Shown: piece by piece, positions 1 through 11,747 of the stretch | How positions within the stretch are numbered: position 1 is the first letter of the stretch | How the letters are laid out: each line of letters starts with the position of its first letter | Origin: Apricaphanius iberus | Lineage: Eukaryota > Chordata > Actinopteri > Cyprinodontiformes > Aphaniidae | Direction of reading: 5' to 3' | DNA length: 64,000 nucleotides | NCBI GenBank assembly: GCA_028564705.1 | Contig: JAPXFQ010001946.1 | Span: forward strand, 248,001 to 312,000 | Notes under the pieces: generated by a model | Databases searched by the model: none | Told to the model about the DNA's origin: nothing | What the model saw: only the letters and a program-made list of their open reading frames with translations | Program-made: the position numbers and the translations under genes

Positions 1-505
1 AGGACAAGAGTGGAGAAGAAAATGAACAAACAGAGAATATAAATGAAATTCATGAAAGCAAAAACTACAAGAGGGATTGGTGGGGGATTCTCAAAAGACT
101 CAAGATTCAAAGTTAAAAAGAGATGACACAAAAAAATGAAGTAACAAAGAAGTTAGGAGGGAGAAGTAGAAAGAAAGATGAAAAGGGACAATAAAGTTGG
201 ATGGGAATACTATATAAAAATAACAAAAAATCTTAAAAGGGAGGAAATATTGGTCAAAAATCAAAGATGAACAAGAAGGGATGATGCAAGCTGAATGTGG
301 ACTTGAGGAAGCGCTGGAAGAAGACTAGAAGACAAAATGAAGGATGGTAAAAAAGCAGTGATGGAAGGCGATAAACAAGAGACATAACATATTGAAGAAA
401 TTAAGCTACAACAAACTTGAAAGAAATTAAATAAAATTTTACATGGAGAAATTGGGTAAAGGGATGAGATAACTTATAAAATATACAAGATAAACAGTAG
501 AAAAT
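1..505. other. A/G-rich non-coding DNA, nothing recognised
   Basis: This stretch is strongly purine-rich on the plus strand (many AAG, GAA and AAA runs) and has no ORF or repeat signature that I recognise. It lies about 11 kb beyond the 3' end of the protocadherin transcript, so it is probably intergenic. Confidence 0.5.
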
Positions 506-650
506 AAAAACAGCGGCTAATCCTGTCCAGGCTGTACACAATAATTGCTGGAGACAGGCACCAACCCCCTCAAAACGCACACATACACATATGCATACAC
601 ACACACTGAACCCTGCATAGGATAGACGGTATAGATAATGGATGGATGGA
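506..650 (+). repeat. Tail of a common fish interspersed repeat, split by CA-rich DNA
   Basis: The order 'cctgtccaggctgtac', 'gctggagacaggcacca', 'ccctgcataggatag' and then 'atggatggatgga' matches the 3' tail of a very common teleost repeat that ends in GGAT units. A CA-rich stretch (about 575-605) interrupts it. Related tails lie at 33775-33860 and 63110-63235. The family name is uncertain. Confidence 0.5.
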
Positions 651-1385
651 AATAGTAGAAAAAGGAATAAACTAAGGACGCAAAAGTAACACGCAAAGGA
701 AAAAGACTAAATTAAGGATTAAATAAATAAACACAGATGCAGAAATGGCTTGAAGTTATGAAACCTTGGGGGGAAAGAAAGCAGTGAAAAGCAACCTCCT
801 GCAACTGTGTCATCTGCTTCAAAACAAACCTCGATAATATTTTTCATTTGTTGTTCCCAGAAATATTGTGTGGCAATGAATATAATCATTTTGCCCCGAA
901 TTTCAATTTACTGCTGTAATGCGATGCAACAGCGCTATAAGCGGAGTGTCATAAACGCCTTCCTCAGAGTGCGTTTGATATTCCTTGTAAGCTGCAGCCA
1001 CACATTGGGGATTGTTTCCATCGAAATGTGATTGGGTGACGCCTCGCTTTAGGATGCAATGTGAGAATTCACGAGTCAATTTCCTGAAGTAGAATCCAAT
1101 AAACTGAAAAAAGCAGAGAAGTGGTGATTTCTAAAAAAAAAGCAGTGCTGATAGGATGGTATGACATTAAGAACCCGTTGCCGGACTTGTATGTTTGCAG
1201 AAAATGAAAACTGTTAAAGTGTAACTGAAAATTTGATTTTCCATTTAAAGCATCTAGATTTCAAATCATCCGGTGGTGATGGTGTGCTTAAAAGTCTGAT
1301 CTTTCCCTGGAGACTGGCTCACTCATACTTTTCACGTAGGCCCAGTTTAAGTTTTATTATGTTTTTTAGAGTTCATTACAACTTT
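651..1385. other. Non-coding, nothing recognised
   Basis: AT-rich DNA with only short chance ORFs (for example 807-1031). I see no splice-site and codon pattern that would support an exon. Confidence 0.45.
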
Positions 1386-1480
1386 TACCACATGGGCGAA
1401 TGACTGAATGTAATATGAAGCACTTTGGGTTCCTTTAGGCTAGACATAGCACTAAACAAGTGCAGGCCATCTTACCATCC
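1386..1480 (+). repeat. 3' fragment of a tRNA-derived SINE
   Basis: The words 'cgaatgactgaatgtaa', 'agcactttgggttccttt' and 'gtgcaggccat' in this order are the 3' body and tail of a widespread teleost SINE, whose consensus has an '(a)aagcgctttg' block followed by 'gcaggccatttacc'. The tRNA head is missing, so this is a 5'-truncated copy. The same family occurs at 7029-7296 and 46611-46755. Confidence 0.55.
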
Positions 1481-2856
1481 TCATTACTGTTCTTAGCTTT
1501 TAGTTCACCTCCATTACTCTCATCACTGCTCCTTCGACTACTCCCCCTTGTGGATCTAAAAAGACAATTTTTGTTCAAGATCAGTTTTTGCATGTTTATT
1601 GGATTATAAAGGGAGTGTCTACAACTATGATTTTTTCCTTGACAAGGATCCCTAATTTGGGATCACAAGACCAATGAACAAGATTTTCTTATCCAGCAAC
1701 AATGTTACAGCCTAAACCGTGCCACACACACACCAAAACTGTGTTGTATTGTCAGTTGTGGGCCTTAACACTATATTAGTGGGCAACAATGACAACTATA
1801 AAAGTAACTGACTAGGAGTTCAGCTGGTTTCTGTTCGCAAAAGTCACTGAAATAATTTAACTTTTCAATGATGTTTTAATCTTTAGAGATACACCCTTAT
1901 TTCTGAAAGTTTCTGATAAAAAAACACCTGATTTACAAAAGATGTACAGTTTGTAGACACAGGCCAACTACTAAAGGTGGAAGGAGAAAAAGACCACAAC
2001 TCATTAATTTTTTCCGACTGAATGGATTTTATTGTAAAGCTATAAGGAAGGAGTAATTACAAGATATTTCTTTGATTTGCTCAGCAAAAATAAAAGACCA
2101 CATTTTTTTATATTCAAACATGCCCATAAAAAGAGAATAGGTGAGGATCAAACAAACACATCACCAAACTTTCTCTAGGAAAATCAAAAGACATCAAAAT
2201 CAAGAGATCAGTTTCAGAAAAGTAACAATGTTCTGGAACTAAAATGGGAAAATGAGAATTGGGTGAATAACCGGAGGACGAGTAAGGCCGTCGTCCTCAA
2301 CTCTGAGCCCGACTCCTCTCTCCTACATTACAATAGATCCTACGGTACTTTAGATGATATATTCCTACAGGTTCAGGATTCCGTAACATTTTTGAATATA
2401 TATAGTTTCTCATCTCGTCATCTTTTAAAACCTACACTTGCATGTACATAAAACTGTACAAAAAAACAAGGCATCACTAGCAGATTTTTTCTTTATAAAT
2501 ATAACCAACCAACACGAAGGCTACAAACGTGGACTTCTTGTAAAGACAAAAGTGGCTCAGCAAATTTTTTTTTCTGTATTTTCTTTCTAATTAAAAAAAA
2601 AATCACAATATTTTAAAATTTCCATGCTAGTCTATGTTAACCAAAATCATAATTTTTCCATCTGAATTTGAACTTGATACCTCAGTAAAACAATTTCGTG
2701 CCAGAGACTAATTTTTTTTAAACTCTTACTAATATAATATAAACACAGGTGCCACACCCTGAGCTCCATAAAATCTGATAGAAAGGAGAACTGAATTGTT
2801 TTCAATAATTTGTAAATTATAACATTACATATTCAGGAAGAATACCAAGTATAGAG
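1481..2856. other. Non-coding, AT-rich, nothing firm
   Basis: No exon or mobile element is recognised. Some segments (2250-2460) are more complex and contain UTR-like words such as 'tgtacata', but no reading frame stands out. Confidence 0.4.
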
Positions 2857-3073
2857 AGTGCCTTGTAAAAGTATTCATATTTCTTGAACTTTTCTCGTTT
2901 TATATAGTTACAAGCACAAGCCTTGACCTCTTGAATTCAGATTCAACATGTCAGAGTTTGAATTGGGATGTGCAAGGAACATGACAGGTGATCTTCTTTT
3001 TTTCTTTTTTTACAAATAAAGTTCTGAAAAGGTTTGGTATGCGATTATTTTTAGTCTCCTTAACTCTGACACG

Positions 3074-3113
3074 TCAGGAAATTAGGTGCAAAGACTTACA
3101 CCTAATTTCCTGA
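3074..3113. repeat. Perfect 15-bp hairpin inside the Tc1 relic
   Basis: tcaggaaattaggtg (3074-3088) is followed after 10 nt by its exact reverse complement at 3099-3113. It sits in the 5' untranslated part of the Tc1 relic, where the family consensus has a single 'cacctaatt' word, so it probably arose by a local inverted duplication. Confidence 0.8.
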
Positions 3114-3165
3114 TCTGAGGTGCAAAGCCTTCATAAGCCATCTAATTTGTGAAGAGTCTGCAGTT

Positions 3166-3486
3166 ATGCAAAACTTAAACAAGTTAGAGGCAGGGTATAA
3201 TATAAACAACATCCCGAGCTTTGAACATCTCACAGAGCGCTATTTAATTAATCATCTTAAAATGATAGGAGTAAGACACAACTGTAAACTCGCAGGCCAG
3301 GAAAGAAGACCATTAATGAGACGATGGAAAGAACTACAGACACCCTCAGCTCAGGTGGCATATTTTGTACACCTACTACTTGAGGCCTCCACAGGTCTGA
3401 CTTTTATGAAGAGAAGCAAAAAGAAAACCATTGTTCAAAGAAAAAAACATAGTTTCTATTTGCAGTGTGCCCCAACCAATATATAG
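3166..3486 (+). pseudogene. Tc1-like transposase fragment (N-terminal, decayed)
   Basis: The frame reads through blocks of a Tc1 transposase DNA-binding region: LEAGYNINNIPSFEH corresponds to the family's LKAGxGYKKIS-ALNI helix. It continues through RRPLM..WKELQ..SAQV, which corresponds to the RRxLIREAAKRP..-LEELQ.STAQV region, and ends near GLTFMKRSKKK, where the family has GLYGRVARRKP. The catalytic DDE part is absent, and several family positions are shifted by small indels, so this cannot encode a working transposase. It is flanked by matching terminal repeats. It is not a host gene. Confidence 0.7.
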
Positions 3487-3835
3487 GACATAAAGCAAAT
3501 GCTGGAAAAGACTAAATTTGGGTCTAAAATGCTAGGCTAAATGTGAAAATGTAGTTAAAAAAAACATATACCAGAACACCTGCAGTTATAAATGCAATGA
3601 AAGTTGTCCCTAAAATGTATTTAAATGGACTTAATACACATGTATGTTTCAGTATCACCTTTTCCTTAAAAAAAAAAAAAAATCTGAAGCCATACATCCT
3701 TTTTCTCCTTCAAAATTAGTTACACTTGTGTGACTCTATAACAAGAAAATCAACAAAAAAAAATCCTAGTTTGTGGTTGTAATGTTACAAACTGTGGAAA
3801 AGTTCAAGGGGTATGAATAATTTATTATGGTCAAA

Positions 3836-5335
3836 TATTTTGTGTGTTTAAAGGTGCCCACACTCATAATGCTATATGGTCATAGTTAATTTTCATTTTG
3901 CTCACAGAAAGCACTCCTGCAAAGTTAGTTGTTCTGATTTCTCAGAAATGTAGTAAAAAAAGTATCATTTGTTTTCAAACAAAATTTTATCTGTAAGGTT
4001 AAATTTAAAAGTTTGAAGACGGTTTCATGTCCTTGATGGCAACGATAACCTGGTTAAATACGTTTTTTTTTTGACATGTCTTCCGAAATTCAATCATTCA
4101 TTAATGTGGAAGTGCAGAAATAAATAAAAAACGGTTGCAAACTTGTCCTCCTTGAGGGGTGAGAAAGAAAGAGTCATAAATCACACTTCCGCATCAGGTT
4201 ATAAACAATTAAACAATCACTTATTTTCATACAGTATGTTTATAGCAGTGTTGATTCCATAACATTGATAAAGCAACCGCAACAATAACAGAAATGTATC
4301 ATATTAATAAAGTTGGCTTGCCTTCATTCTTCAGCTGAGGCATCGCTTATAATACACGAAAAACAAACAAACAAAAAAAAACCTGCAAACCACACTGAAC
4401 TTGATCCAACAATTGATGTAGAGCGAGTTATGAAGTTATCAATGGACGTTTGCACTGAGGAAATTAACCCAACATTAAGCCCCATTTTACTGTAGATCTG
4501 ATCGACCTTCTGACACTGAAAAGGTTTGTTTGTGGTTGTAGTTTTTTTAGGTTGTTTTTTTCATCTTTAAAAATACTAACATTTACAGTGCATCCAATCA
4601 GGAGGTCCTCTGCATTTTGAAATAGGGTTAAATGAATTTTGCAGAAAAGAGCAAACATGAGATTTTTAGAGGAGAATTTAAAAAATGTGCTTACATTAAC
4701 TAAAAATAAACTTTATTTAAATTCAAAAGTAATACTAGAGTCCAAGCATAAAAACAGGTAAGTCTGTTTATAAATCAAATGAAGAAGAGAAGACATTTCA
4801 ATTCTGGGTAATTTAACAGCACAATATATGTTATATTAGATAAAAGGCACTTTTCACCTTTTTTTTAACAAACTCATTCCTAGAAATGGAGGTAAACCAC
4901 AGTGAACTGAAACTGTACTGGGAAGCTGGGATCAGGCACTATCATTGCAAATAGACTGAGCTTTTACACAATAATTTTAGTGCTGCTCTAACTTGATTTT
5001 GTGGTTGTTTATCATATTTGTTTATAAGTAACATATTTACGTCAGTTGATTGTAAAAAAATCAAAATGATTACCAAGAATGTAGTTCGTTGTTTATTAAT
5101 GATAACTGGCAAAACAATTTGCCAAGTTTTGTGATTGCAACACTTTATGATTAAAGCAACCGATATATCTGTTTCCGGTGTCAGTAGTGGTTAAATTGAT
5201 CCTTTGCCATCCAGAAGATATGCAGTTTGGGTTTTTCAAACCAACAATTTTTTTTCCACTTTTTGTATACACTTTGACACCCAATGCTTTAAAGTACTAC
5301 AATCCGTTTAAGTGTTTTGCAATGAAAGAAGCCTA
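3836..5335. other. Non-coding, AT-rich, nothing recognised
   Basis: There are poly(A)/poly(T) runs and chance ORFs only. No recognisable element ends. Confidence 0.45.
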
Positions 5336-5339
5336 AGAA

Positions 5340-5420
5340 TTGGTTTTTCTGGCCTCTCTGTTCAGGCAGCTGCCTCTGTGACCCGACCCTAGTTTAAGAG
5401 GAAGATGATAGATTAATGAC
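5340..5420 (+). repeat. Possible RTE-like LINE 3' tail
   Basis: The string 'gcagctgcctctgtgaccc' followed by 'gaagatgatag' resembles the usual end of fish RTE-type elements (gctgctgcccccgcgaccc ... ggaagatgatgg). Only the last 80 bp or so are visible. A similar tail lies at 16316-16435. Confidence 0.4.
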
Positions 5421-6688
5421 TCAAAAGGCCTTTACAGACTGAATTTTCCCATTTTGTCACAAAATACCACGAAACATTTATTGTCACAAGGCAGTTTTTA
5501 TTCAGAAAGGTAATTTATAAATATTTTCTTGAGTAGATTAAATATACTTTATTTTTAGCTGTTTAACTGCTCAGAACCATCTGCAAATTCATATTATCAA
5601 TTCTATTCCTGTTTCTCCTTACTGTGCTTCAACCTGCGAGGGTATTTGTTAATTATCAAGTAAAACTTCTTCTGACCTAACAGAGGTGAATTAAACCATT
5701 ATGAATTTTCGGCTATTTTTTACGTTTTATTTATTTTCATTGAAAACAACTAAAACAGTTTCTTTAAATATACTTGAATTAAATGTTTTTGTATTCTGTG
5801 AACTCAGCATGTTCAGCAGTGCTAACTTCCCATTACACTTTGCTGATGATACGAGGAGAGTCAACTGGCTCCTGACTGAATAAAAAAAAAGATGAATTTA
5901 CCTGCTCAGAAATATTACAGACTATTAACAAAGCTGACTGACAGGGGAGAGATGAGGAACGCATTAATTAACTCAGAAAGCAAAGACAATCTTTACATGA
6001 CCCAAAATATGATGTATGGGAATCTGGTTTGGTAAAGTTACAAACATAACTGCTGCGACTAAAATTGCACCTCCTGAACTTTGAAAACACAGGGGATGCC
6101 ACCAGCCTGGAATCTTAAGGAAACTTTTCTTTTTAGAAACCTGTAAAATACCTGAAATGGAATTTCATCCAGCAGTTGGTATACAAATCTGGATAACTAG
6201 AGCATTCAAGAAAAACAACATATGGTTTTATAAAAATTTGTCTGTAATGATGTCATAAATGTAAAAAGACACCAGCAGTACATGTCAGTTAATTATGAAT
6301 TAAGAGAAAAAACAGATGGATATTAATGTTATTTTATGTTAGAGCTGCATTTTGGTTTCAATAGCACACATTTATTTTATTTTTGAAGGGAATGATCTGT
6401 TATAAATGATGGATATTAATGTTTATGATGGTTAATTTATTTCTCAGGTCAGACTAAAGGTATGTAGACTTTTAGCAATTTAATTTCCAACTCAAGGCAG
6501 GAGCTCTAAAAAGATTATTTTCACCAATTTAGTATAAATCGGAGAATATCCCAGGTCCGTCTGGGTCTTTCTGCAAACAGAATATCTGAATTTCAATACT
6601 GAGGAAATGTCAGAAATATCAATTTCTGTCAATGCGGAGAGGATTTGAAAGCGAATGTTCATGCAGATCGACCAGCTCCCATCCTTCT
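5421..6688. other. Non-coding, nothing firm
   Basis: A short piece (about 5440-5470, 'ttttcccattttgtcac') resembles the subterminal DNA of Tc1 family A, but is too short to call. The rest is unrecognised AT-rich sequence. Confidence 0.4.
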
Positions 6689-6690
6689 TC

Positions 6691-6693
<3 letters not shown>

Positions 6694-6730
<37 letters not shown>
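6694..6730. repeat. (CA)n microsatellite
   Basis: Uninterrupted CA dinucleotides for about 37 bp, followed by TCTCACAGAG. The cysteine/valine-rich ORFs that cross it on the minus strand are repeat translations, not genes. Confidence 0.95.
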
Positions 6731-6733
<3 letters not shown>

Positions 6734-7028
6734 CACAGAGACTGTCAAAGTGTGTGACAGAAGGTCTCCTGGGGGCTGACGGGTAGGTCGGGAGGCTGGA
6801 GGCTGTGTCGCAGGGTTTAGGTTTTCCTCCAGGGAGCAGGGAGTGTTTGCTGACACTTTGGATCCTTCAAATGGTCACAGAAATCCAGTAGCAGTCAACC
6901 ATTTGGACACTTTTCTACTTTTTAAAGTATATTCTCTATTACTTTCGGTACATTAAAATCCTTTTTTTTATTTTTACTTACTCTGGATTTAAGGCTTTAG
7001 CAAGTGGATTTTTTTTTTCATACAATTG

Positions 7029-7296
7029 CATGTAGCTCAGTGGGAGAGTTGTTGACCTGCAAACCGAGTCCTGTTTACGCCTACTACATCTCCTTGTGTC
7101 AATGGGCCAGACAATTTGCCAACAGGTGTTGGCCAGGGTACCTGATGGTTCAAAATGGCAGCCTCACCTCAGTCAGTCTGCCCCAGAGCAGCTAAAATAA
7201 TAGCTTTCTACCACCACTGAGTCAACAAAAAAATGAATTGTAAAGCGCTTTGAGGGTCTTGAAAAGCTCTAAATAAACGCAATCCATTAATATTAA
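7029..7296 (+). repeat. tRNA-derived SINE, near full length
   Basis: It starts with an A-box-like tRNA head (tagctcagtgggagag, about 7032-7047). It continues through the body block 'cagtctgccccagagcagct' (about 7175-7194) and ends with 'aaagcgctttgagggtcttg' and an AT-rich tail near 7295. That order (tRNA head, conserved body, LINE-like tail) is typical of teleost SINEs. The B box is degenerate. Confidence 0.7.
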
Positions 7297-9165
7297 CTCA
7301 TCCAAAAATCAATGCGGTTATCTTACGGCTCAGGTTTTTTGTTGCAGTCATACTTGTTTGTAATGTTGCAGAAAAAAAAAACAAATTTAATATACATAAA
7401 AAGAAACATGATTTTAGTGGTCCAGATGGGAAGCACTTTACAGAAGGCAGCCCAATCTTATAAACAGTATGTGTACAAACGTCAAAGCAGTGTTTGCTTT
7501 TGAGGTAAAACTAATGTTGCAGAGTTCACGAAAGATTGCTAGAGGTTACCACAGGGTGCTTGTTCTCTTCCAGGGTTAATTGGTGCCAAAAGGTTGAGGG
7601 TAAACTGATGCTACAGGACCTCCACCCCTTTTTCTGCATTTTTACATCACACAGCGCACTCAGCACAACTTATAGGCCAACTAGAAGTCAGACCAAGCAG
7701 CAAGTGGACACAGCAGAGGAGAAAGAAGGCAGGGAGATGGACCTCCACGTTGTGCCTGTAAATAATCAATCAAACTGTTGAGTTCAGGCGTTAAATCACC
7801 GCAGGAGCATGCAGCACTCATGAACTCTAAATCTCCTTCGCAGGCAGGGCTGAGCGGCAGCTGAATGATAGTTGATGTATGTGTGTCGTTGTGTGCACCC
7901 ATTTACTGAACGAGCAGATATGCCGAGAATAAATCAAACTTTATTAAGGGACTGAATCATGTGAACAACTGCACAAGGGCTTCAGCACAAGCTGAAACAA
8001 ATGTAAAGCACAATACAAAGCAATTATCTGTATTATATGTAACTGATGATTGTACATCAAGGATTTGAGAAAAGTGGTAGAGAGACGCAATCTAAGATGC
8101 TTCGTGAAGCTGCTGGCCTCACAAAACGAGACATTAACTCTGTCTGACCCATCTGACGACCCTAATCTGTAATCTGTTCACGTGCAAAGACTTTCACCCT
8201 GCTTATGTGGCTTTTGTGTGGTTCTTTGACTATGGAGGCTAGAAGTGCTGATTGCAAAGAAACAAAACTAATGAGTCAGTTACACTCCCATTCACTCAAG
8301 GAAAAGATTGATCTCACCCTGTGGATATGATAAACAGACAGGTTAACTTAAATGGCAAAGAGATTAATCTGCATGCATTATTACTTTAATTTATTATGCA
8401 TTTAATATAATTTATTATAATCTATAACCTCTTTATGAGCTGGTGGTGCAGCCATGGTGATTTTGATTGTGTTCAAATACATAAAATATATATCAGGTAC
8501 TTTGATGAATCCAAAAATATAAAAATATGTAAAATGTTAGGGTCAGAAACAACACCATCTTGTTCTGGAAACACTGTTCAAGGCGTAAGAATGTCATCTC
8601 ATTATGTGCGTTTACATATGCCATCACTTTGGAACTAGTAAGTGCAAGTTCCATTGATTATAATGAGCTGCCACTTACTTTACACCTACCTGCAAACTCT
8701 GTTCACTAGCTAGCTATAATGAATGCCTAAAACTAGGTAAACCTAAACCATTCAATCAGCACACACAACCACACACCAATATTGCAAAACATGTCGAGAT
8801 CCCAGATGGAAAGTATCTTCTAGGGTGATCAAGTCATTCAGATCTTGGTATTTCTGAAATGCTTAAAAGAGGATATCTTGTATGTGATTCTTTAAGATAA
8901 TCCGAAAAGGTTCTTGATACAAATGTACACCTTTGGTGTTACAAGCACATACCCTTGGTTAAACATTTGGGTTTATATCCATCCAGTGGAGTAATTTTAA
9001 AAAAAACAAAAAAACAGTCTCAGATCAGGTTAATAAATAAGCTATTCAAATGTGTCTTTTAAGGAAATTGAGGAACCTGAGAGCAGGCCTGCCGGCCTCT
9101 ATAAATACTCGGGGTGCACACAGGTTAGACTCTTCTTAGGTCAGCCCTCACACATAACAAAAAGA
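7297..9165. other. Non-coding, nothing recognised
   Basis: Mixed-composition DNA with chance ORFs (for example 7536-7781 and its antisense). No family or splice pattern recognised. Confidence 0.45.
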
Positions 9166-9601
9166 CTGTATCCTCAGCTTTCAACCCAAATGGAGCTTTT
9201 TAGATAATTCAAAAGATGTCTTCGCACATCAAATACAGCGCAAGTAGTGTTATGTCAATCTAGTATACTTTGTCAGAATAGCATACACTAAATTGTGTTA
9301 TTTAACCAATTTTAACCAACCCACAAGTTTTATGTCCTAAGGTCACAGAAGGAAAAAATTACATTATTTTAAAAGCCTAAACCTGAACCTAATATATATA
9401 CTGTATATATATAGTAATTCGATTTTAACTGATCTTAAAGCGCAAAGGGAAAAAGTAAGAATTCTCCTGTTGCACAGGCACATTAACTGAAGGTATGTCT
9501 GATACCCATCTGATACCCATCAGACATACCTTCAATTAATGTGCATGTGCAACAGGAGAATTCTTACTTTTTCCCTTTGCGCTTTAAGATCAGTTAAAAT
9601 C

Positions 9602-9656
<55 letters not shown>

Positions 9657-9879
9657 GTTCAGGTTTAGGCTTTTAAAATAATGTAATTTTGTCCTTCTGT
9701 GACCTTAGGACATAAAACTTGTGGGTTGGTTAAAATTGGTTAAATAACACAATTTAGGGTATGCTATTCTGACAAAGTATACTAGATTGACAGAACACTA
9801 CTTGCGCTGTATTTGATTTGCGAAGACATCTTTTGAATTATCTAAAAAGCTCCATTTGGGTTGAAAGCTGAGGATACAG
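9166..9879. repeat. 714-bp near-perfect palindrome (foldback-type repeat)
   Basis: The left arm begins ctgtatcctcagctttcaac at 9166, and the right arm ends with its reverse complement at 9879. The arms (9166-9503 and 9519-9879) stay nearly identical throughout and are separated by a 15-nt loop. The right arm is longer because of an expanded TA tract (9604-9653) that is only about 20 bp in the left arm. No transposase is present. It could be a foldback or hairpin-type transposon, or an inverted duplication. I see no clear target-site duplication. Confidence 0.85.
9604..9653. repeat. (TA)n microsatellite
   Basis: About 25 TA units within the right arm of the palindrome. The mirror position in the left arm (about 9390-9412) has only a short, interrupted TA stretch. 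Confidence 0.95.
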
Positions 9880-10044
9880 CAACAGGTGCTTTGTCAGAAC
9901 AGGTAGGTTAAAAGCATTTTTAATCTAAATTAAAATGATCTTAACCTACCTTTTTTGTATTTGCTGCTTATTTGTTTGTATTTAAGGTATGCCATAGAAG
10001 GTGAAACAAATTTTTATTTGTGCAAATTGAAGTGTTCATTAGAT

Positions 10045-10248
10045 TTAAACTCTAATAGTTTCAAATGCTTTTCTTTCCTTTATTTCATCTGTATCTGCAA
10101 CATAATGTATTAGTTGAAAGTACTCGTCATAGTATTTTATTTTACAAGCTAAAATCTCTGAGTCCAGATAAATCAGTACCCTTTTTTCATCTTCTTCTGC
10201 TAGTCTAAACCAATTCAGGTGAAATCCAACATTATCTTCAGCAGCCAT
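10045..10248 (-). CDS. 67-codon ORF of unknown function (speculative)
   Basis: The ORF starts at ATG (10248) in a fair context (A of ATG followed by GG), reads MAAEDNVGFHLNWF at its N-terminus and ends ...KAFETIRV-stop. The composition looks protein-like: acidic and lysine-rich, with few odd residues. About 30 nt after the stop there is an AATAAA on the same strand (caaataaaaa). It is on the same strand as the protocadherin and about 2.8 kb past that gene's last exon. I do not recognise the sequence. It could be a terminal exon, a retrocopy fragment, a transposon remnant or chance; a 67-codon ORF is not rare in 64 kb. Confidence 0.22.
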   Translation of the reverse strand: MAAEDNVGFHLNWFRLAEEDEKRVLIYLDSEILACKIKYYDEYFQLIHYVADTDEIKERKAFETIRV

Positions 10249-11189
10249 GAAAATACGTCCTGAAATGACTGAAACTCCAAACCAACTTCCTTTTCCTCAG
10301 GCAAACCATTACTGTTGATACGCAGAGTCCCGGGTCGTAATTAGATGTTCTTTGCTGTGCTCCATGAGTGGGAGTGTTAGCGGACCAAAGCCCATGCAGA
10401 TGTCATTAATTCCACGTTTCTGTGCGGCTGCAGCACAACAGCAGCCGTCTGCCACTTTCCCCAGCTGCACCCTCCCACAGCTAACAGGTTTAATAAATAC
10501 TCCTGCTAAACATGGAGGGGATCGGCCTCATGCAGAGGTGGGAAAGAGGTGGAAACTAACGAGCGGCGACAATGACCCAAAAGGCTCTTCTTTCGAGTTA
10601 ACAAACATAGCAGGGAGATGCTCTCTAAAGTCAAACACACAGGAGTGAGAACAGATGCAGTGGACAGTATCGATGCGAAACAGCTGCTTCAGAAGCACTG
10701 TGTTTAAACATAGAGGAACTACAGGAGCTTCACGACTGATGTTGACACCACCACCTGAGACCATTTGGACTTGTTTATGTGTTTTGTTTTTGTTTTTTTA
10801 ACACAGCCAGAATATTAGTGAGAACTTGATCATCACTAAAGTTTGACTAAAAATTGTTGTCAAATTCTCTTTCCCTAGTGTTGTCCTGAAATAATTTTTT
10901 TAAGCAGTGATGTTTTTTGACCACGCATCTGCTCCCCAGAGAATTAACCTTTATCATATGTAAACTTAAACTTTTACAATGAGACTTGTTCAACTTTTTA
11001 TTGTAGTTATAATAGGTGAAGGTAAAGATTCAGAACATTTTTGCAATTATGTTGTAACAAAGTTGGGTTTAATTGCAAATGGAGGATTTTTTTTAATTTT
11101 CTGTGAGAAAATGAATATTTTTGAGAACTAAAAATTATTTTATGTGCAAAAAGTCAACCAATTTACTGATAATAATATCATAGGTAAAA
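10249..11189. other. Non-coding, nothing recognised
   Basis: No element or exon found. Overlapping opposite-strand ORFs at 10352-10764 show no recognisable domain. Confidence 0.4.
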
Positions 11190-11470
11190 CTAAAGACACC
11201 TTCTTTCAGTACTCGGTTAGTACTCTGGAAGTAAATTATTTACACTAGAGAATATTGTTCCTCTATCTCTGTAGAAGGATGGATTTAAAAATATTGTATT
11301 ACCCTTTGCAGATTGATGTTGGGTAACAATTACTACTCTGAGGTCACTGCTGTTGTCTTTCAACCTTGGCATGATGTTAACACATGCATAGGTTTTGTGG
11401 CAGTAGACTGCCTAAACTACAGTTTTTAGTATTTTTAAAAGCATCTCAGCAGCTGGTTGCTACGTTGCGG
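11190..11470 (-). pseudogene. Tc1-like transposon fragment (family B), transposase N-terminus
   Basis: On the minus strand an ATG at 11372-11370 opens a frame reading MPRLKDNSSDLR..IV..HQSAKG. This matches the start of a common fish Tc1 transposase (MPRRKDIS-DLREAIV-AHQSGKGYK). The upstream minus-strand DNA (tgtgttaacatcatgcc) also matches that family's leader. The frame decays after about 30 codons, and no catalytic part is seen. Other pieces of this family lie at 28445-28775 and 44660-45140. Confidence 0.7.
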
Positions 11471-11741
11471 CTTAAACGACAGACCAAGGTTTAACTATTT
11501 TATTTTAAAAACATTAAAATTATATTTAATCTGTTGGCTCTTTTCCATCATCTGAATTTTAGATTTAAATCCTTTTGGAATCTAGAAGGACCAGACCATG
11601 TTTAATACGTCTTCAGGCACAAAGCCCAAGAACTGAAGAAGGCTGTAATTATTTTTACCATTTTTGTATTGTCGTTCTTTTTTTTTCTTTCACATGAAAA
11701 GTGTATTCTGATGCTAACAGAACTTCCAATCCTAAAACCCT

Positions 11742-11747
11742 TTTATT
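11742..11747 (-). promoter_or_regulatory. Candidate poly(A) signal AATAAA
   Basis: The plus strand reads TTTATT, so the minus strand carries gggaaAATAAAagggtt about 1.1 kb past the protocadherin stop. The hexamer is canonical. Cleavage would be expected at about 11715-11730. Confidence 0.5.

Larger units (their letters stand above)
2857..3835 (+). mobile_element. Degenerate Tc1-like DNA transposon (family A)
   Basis: The left end, 'agtgccttgtaaaagtattc' at 2857, and the right end, 'aagttcaaggggtatgaata' near 3800, are imperfect terminal inverted repeats of a common fish Tc1/mariner family: the reverse complement of the right end reads tattcatacccc-ttgaactt, like the left end. About 1 kb remains instead of about 1.6 kb, so most of the catalytic half is deleted. 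A broken transposase N-terminal half lies inside at 3166-3486. Related fragments lie at 13395, 24420-25265 and 60200. Confidence 0.75.

Noticed and set aside
6492..6856. Cys/Val-repeat ORFs
   Set aside because: Translations of the (CA)n microsatellite.
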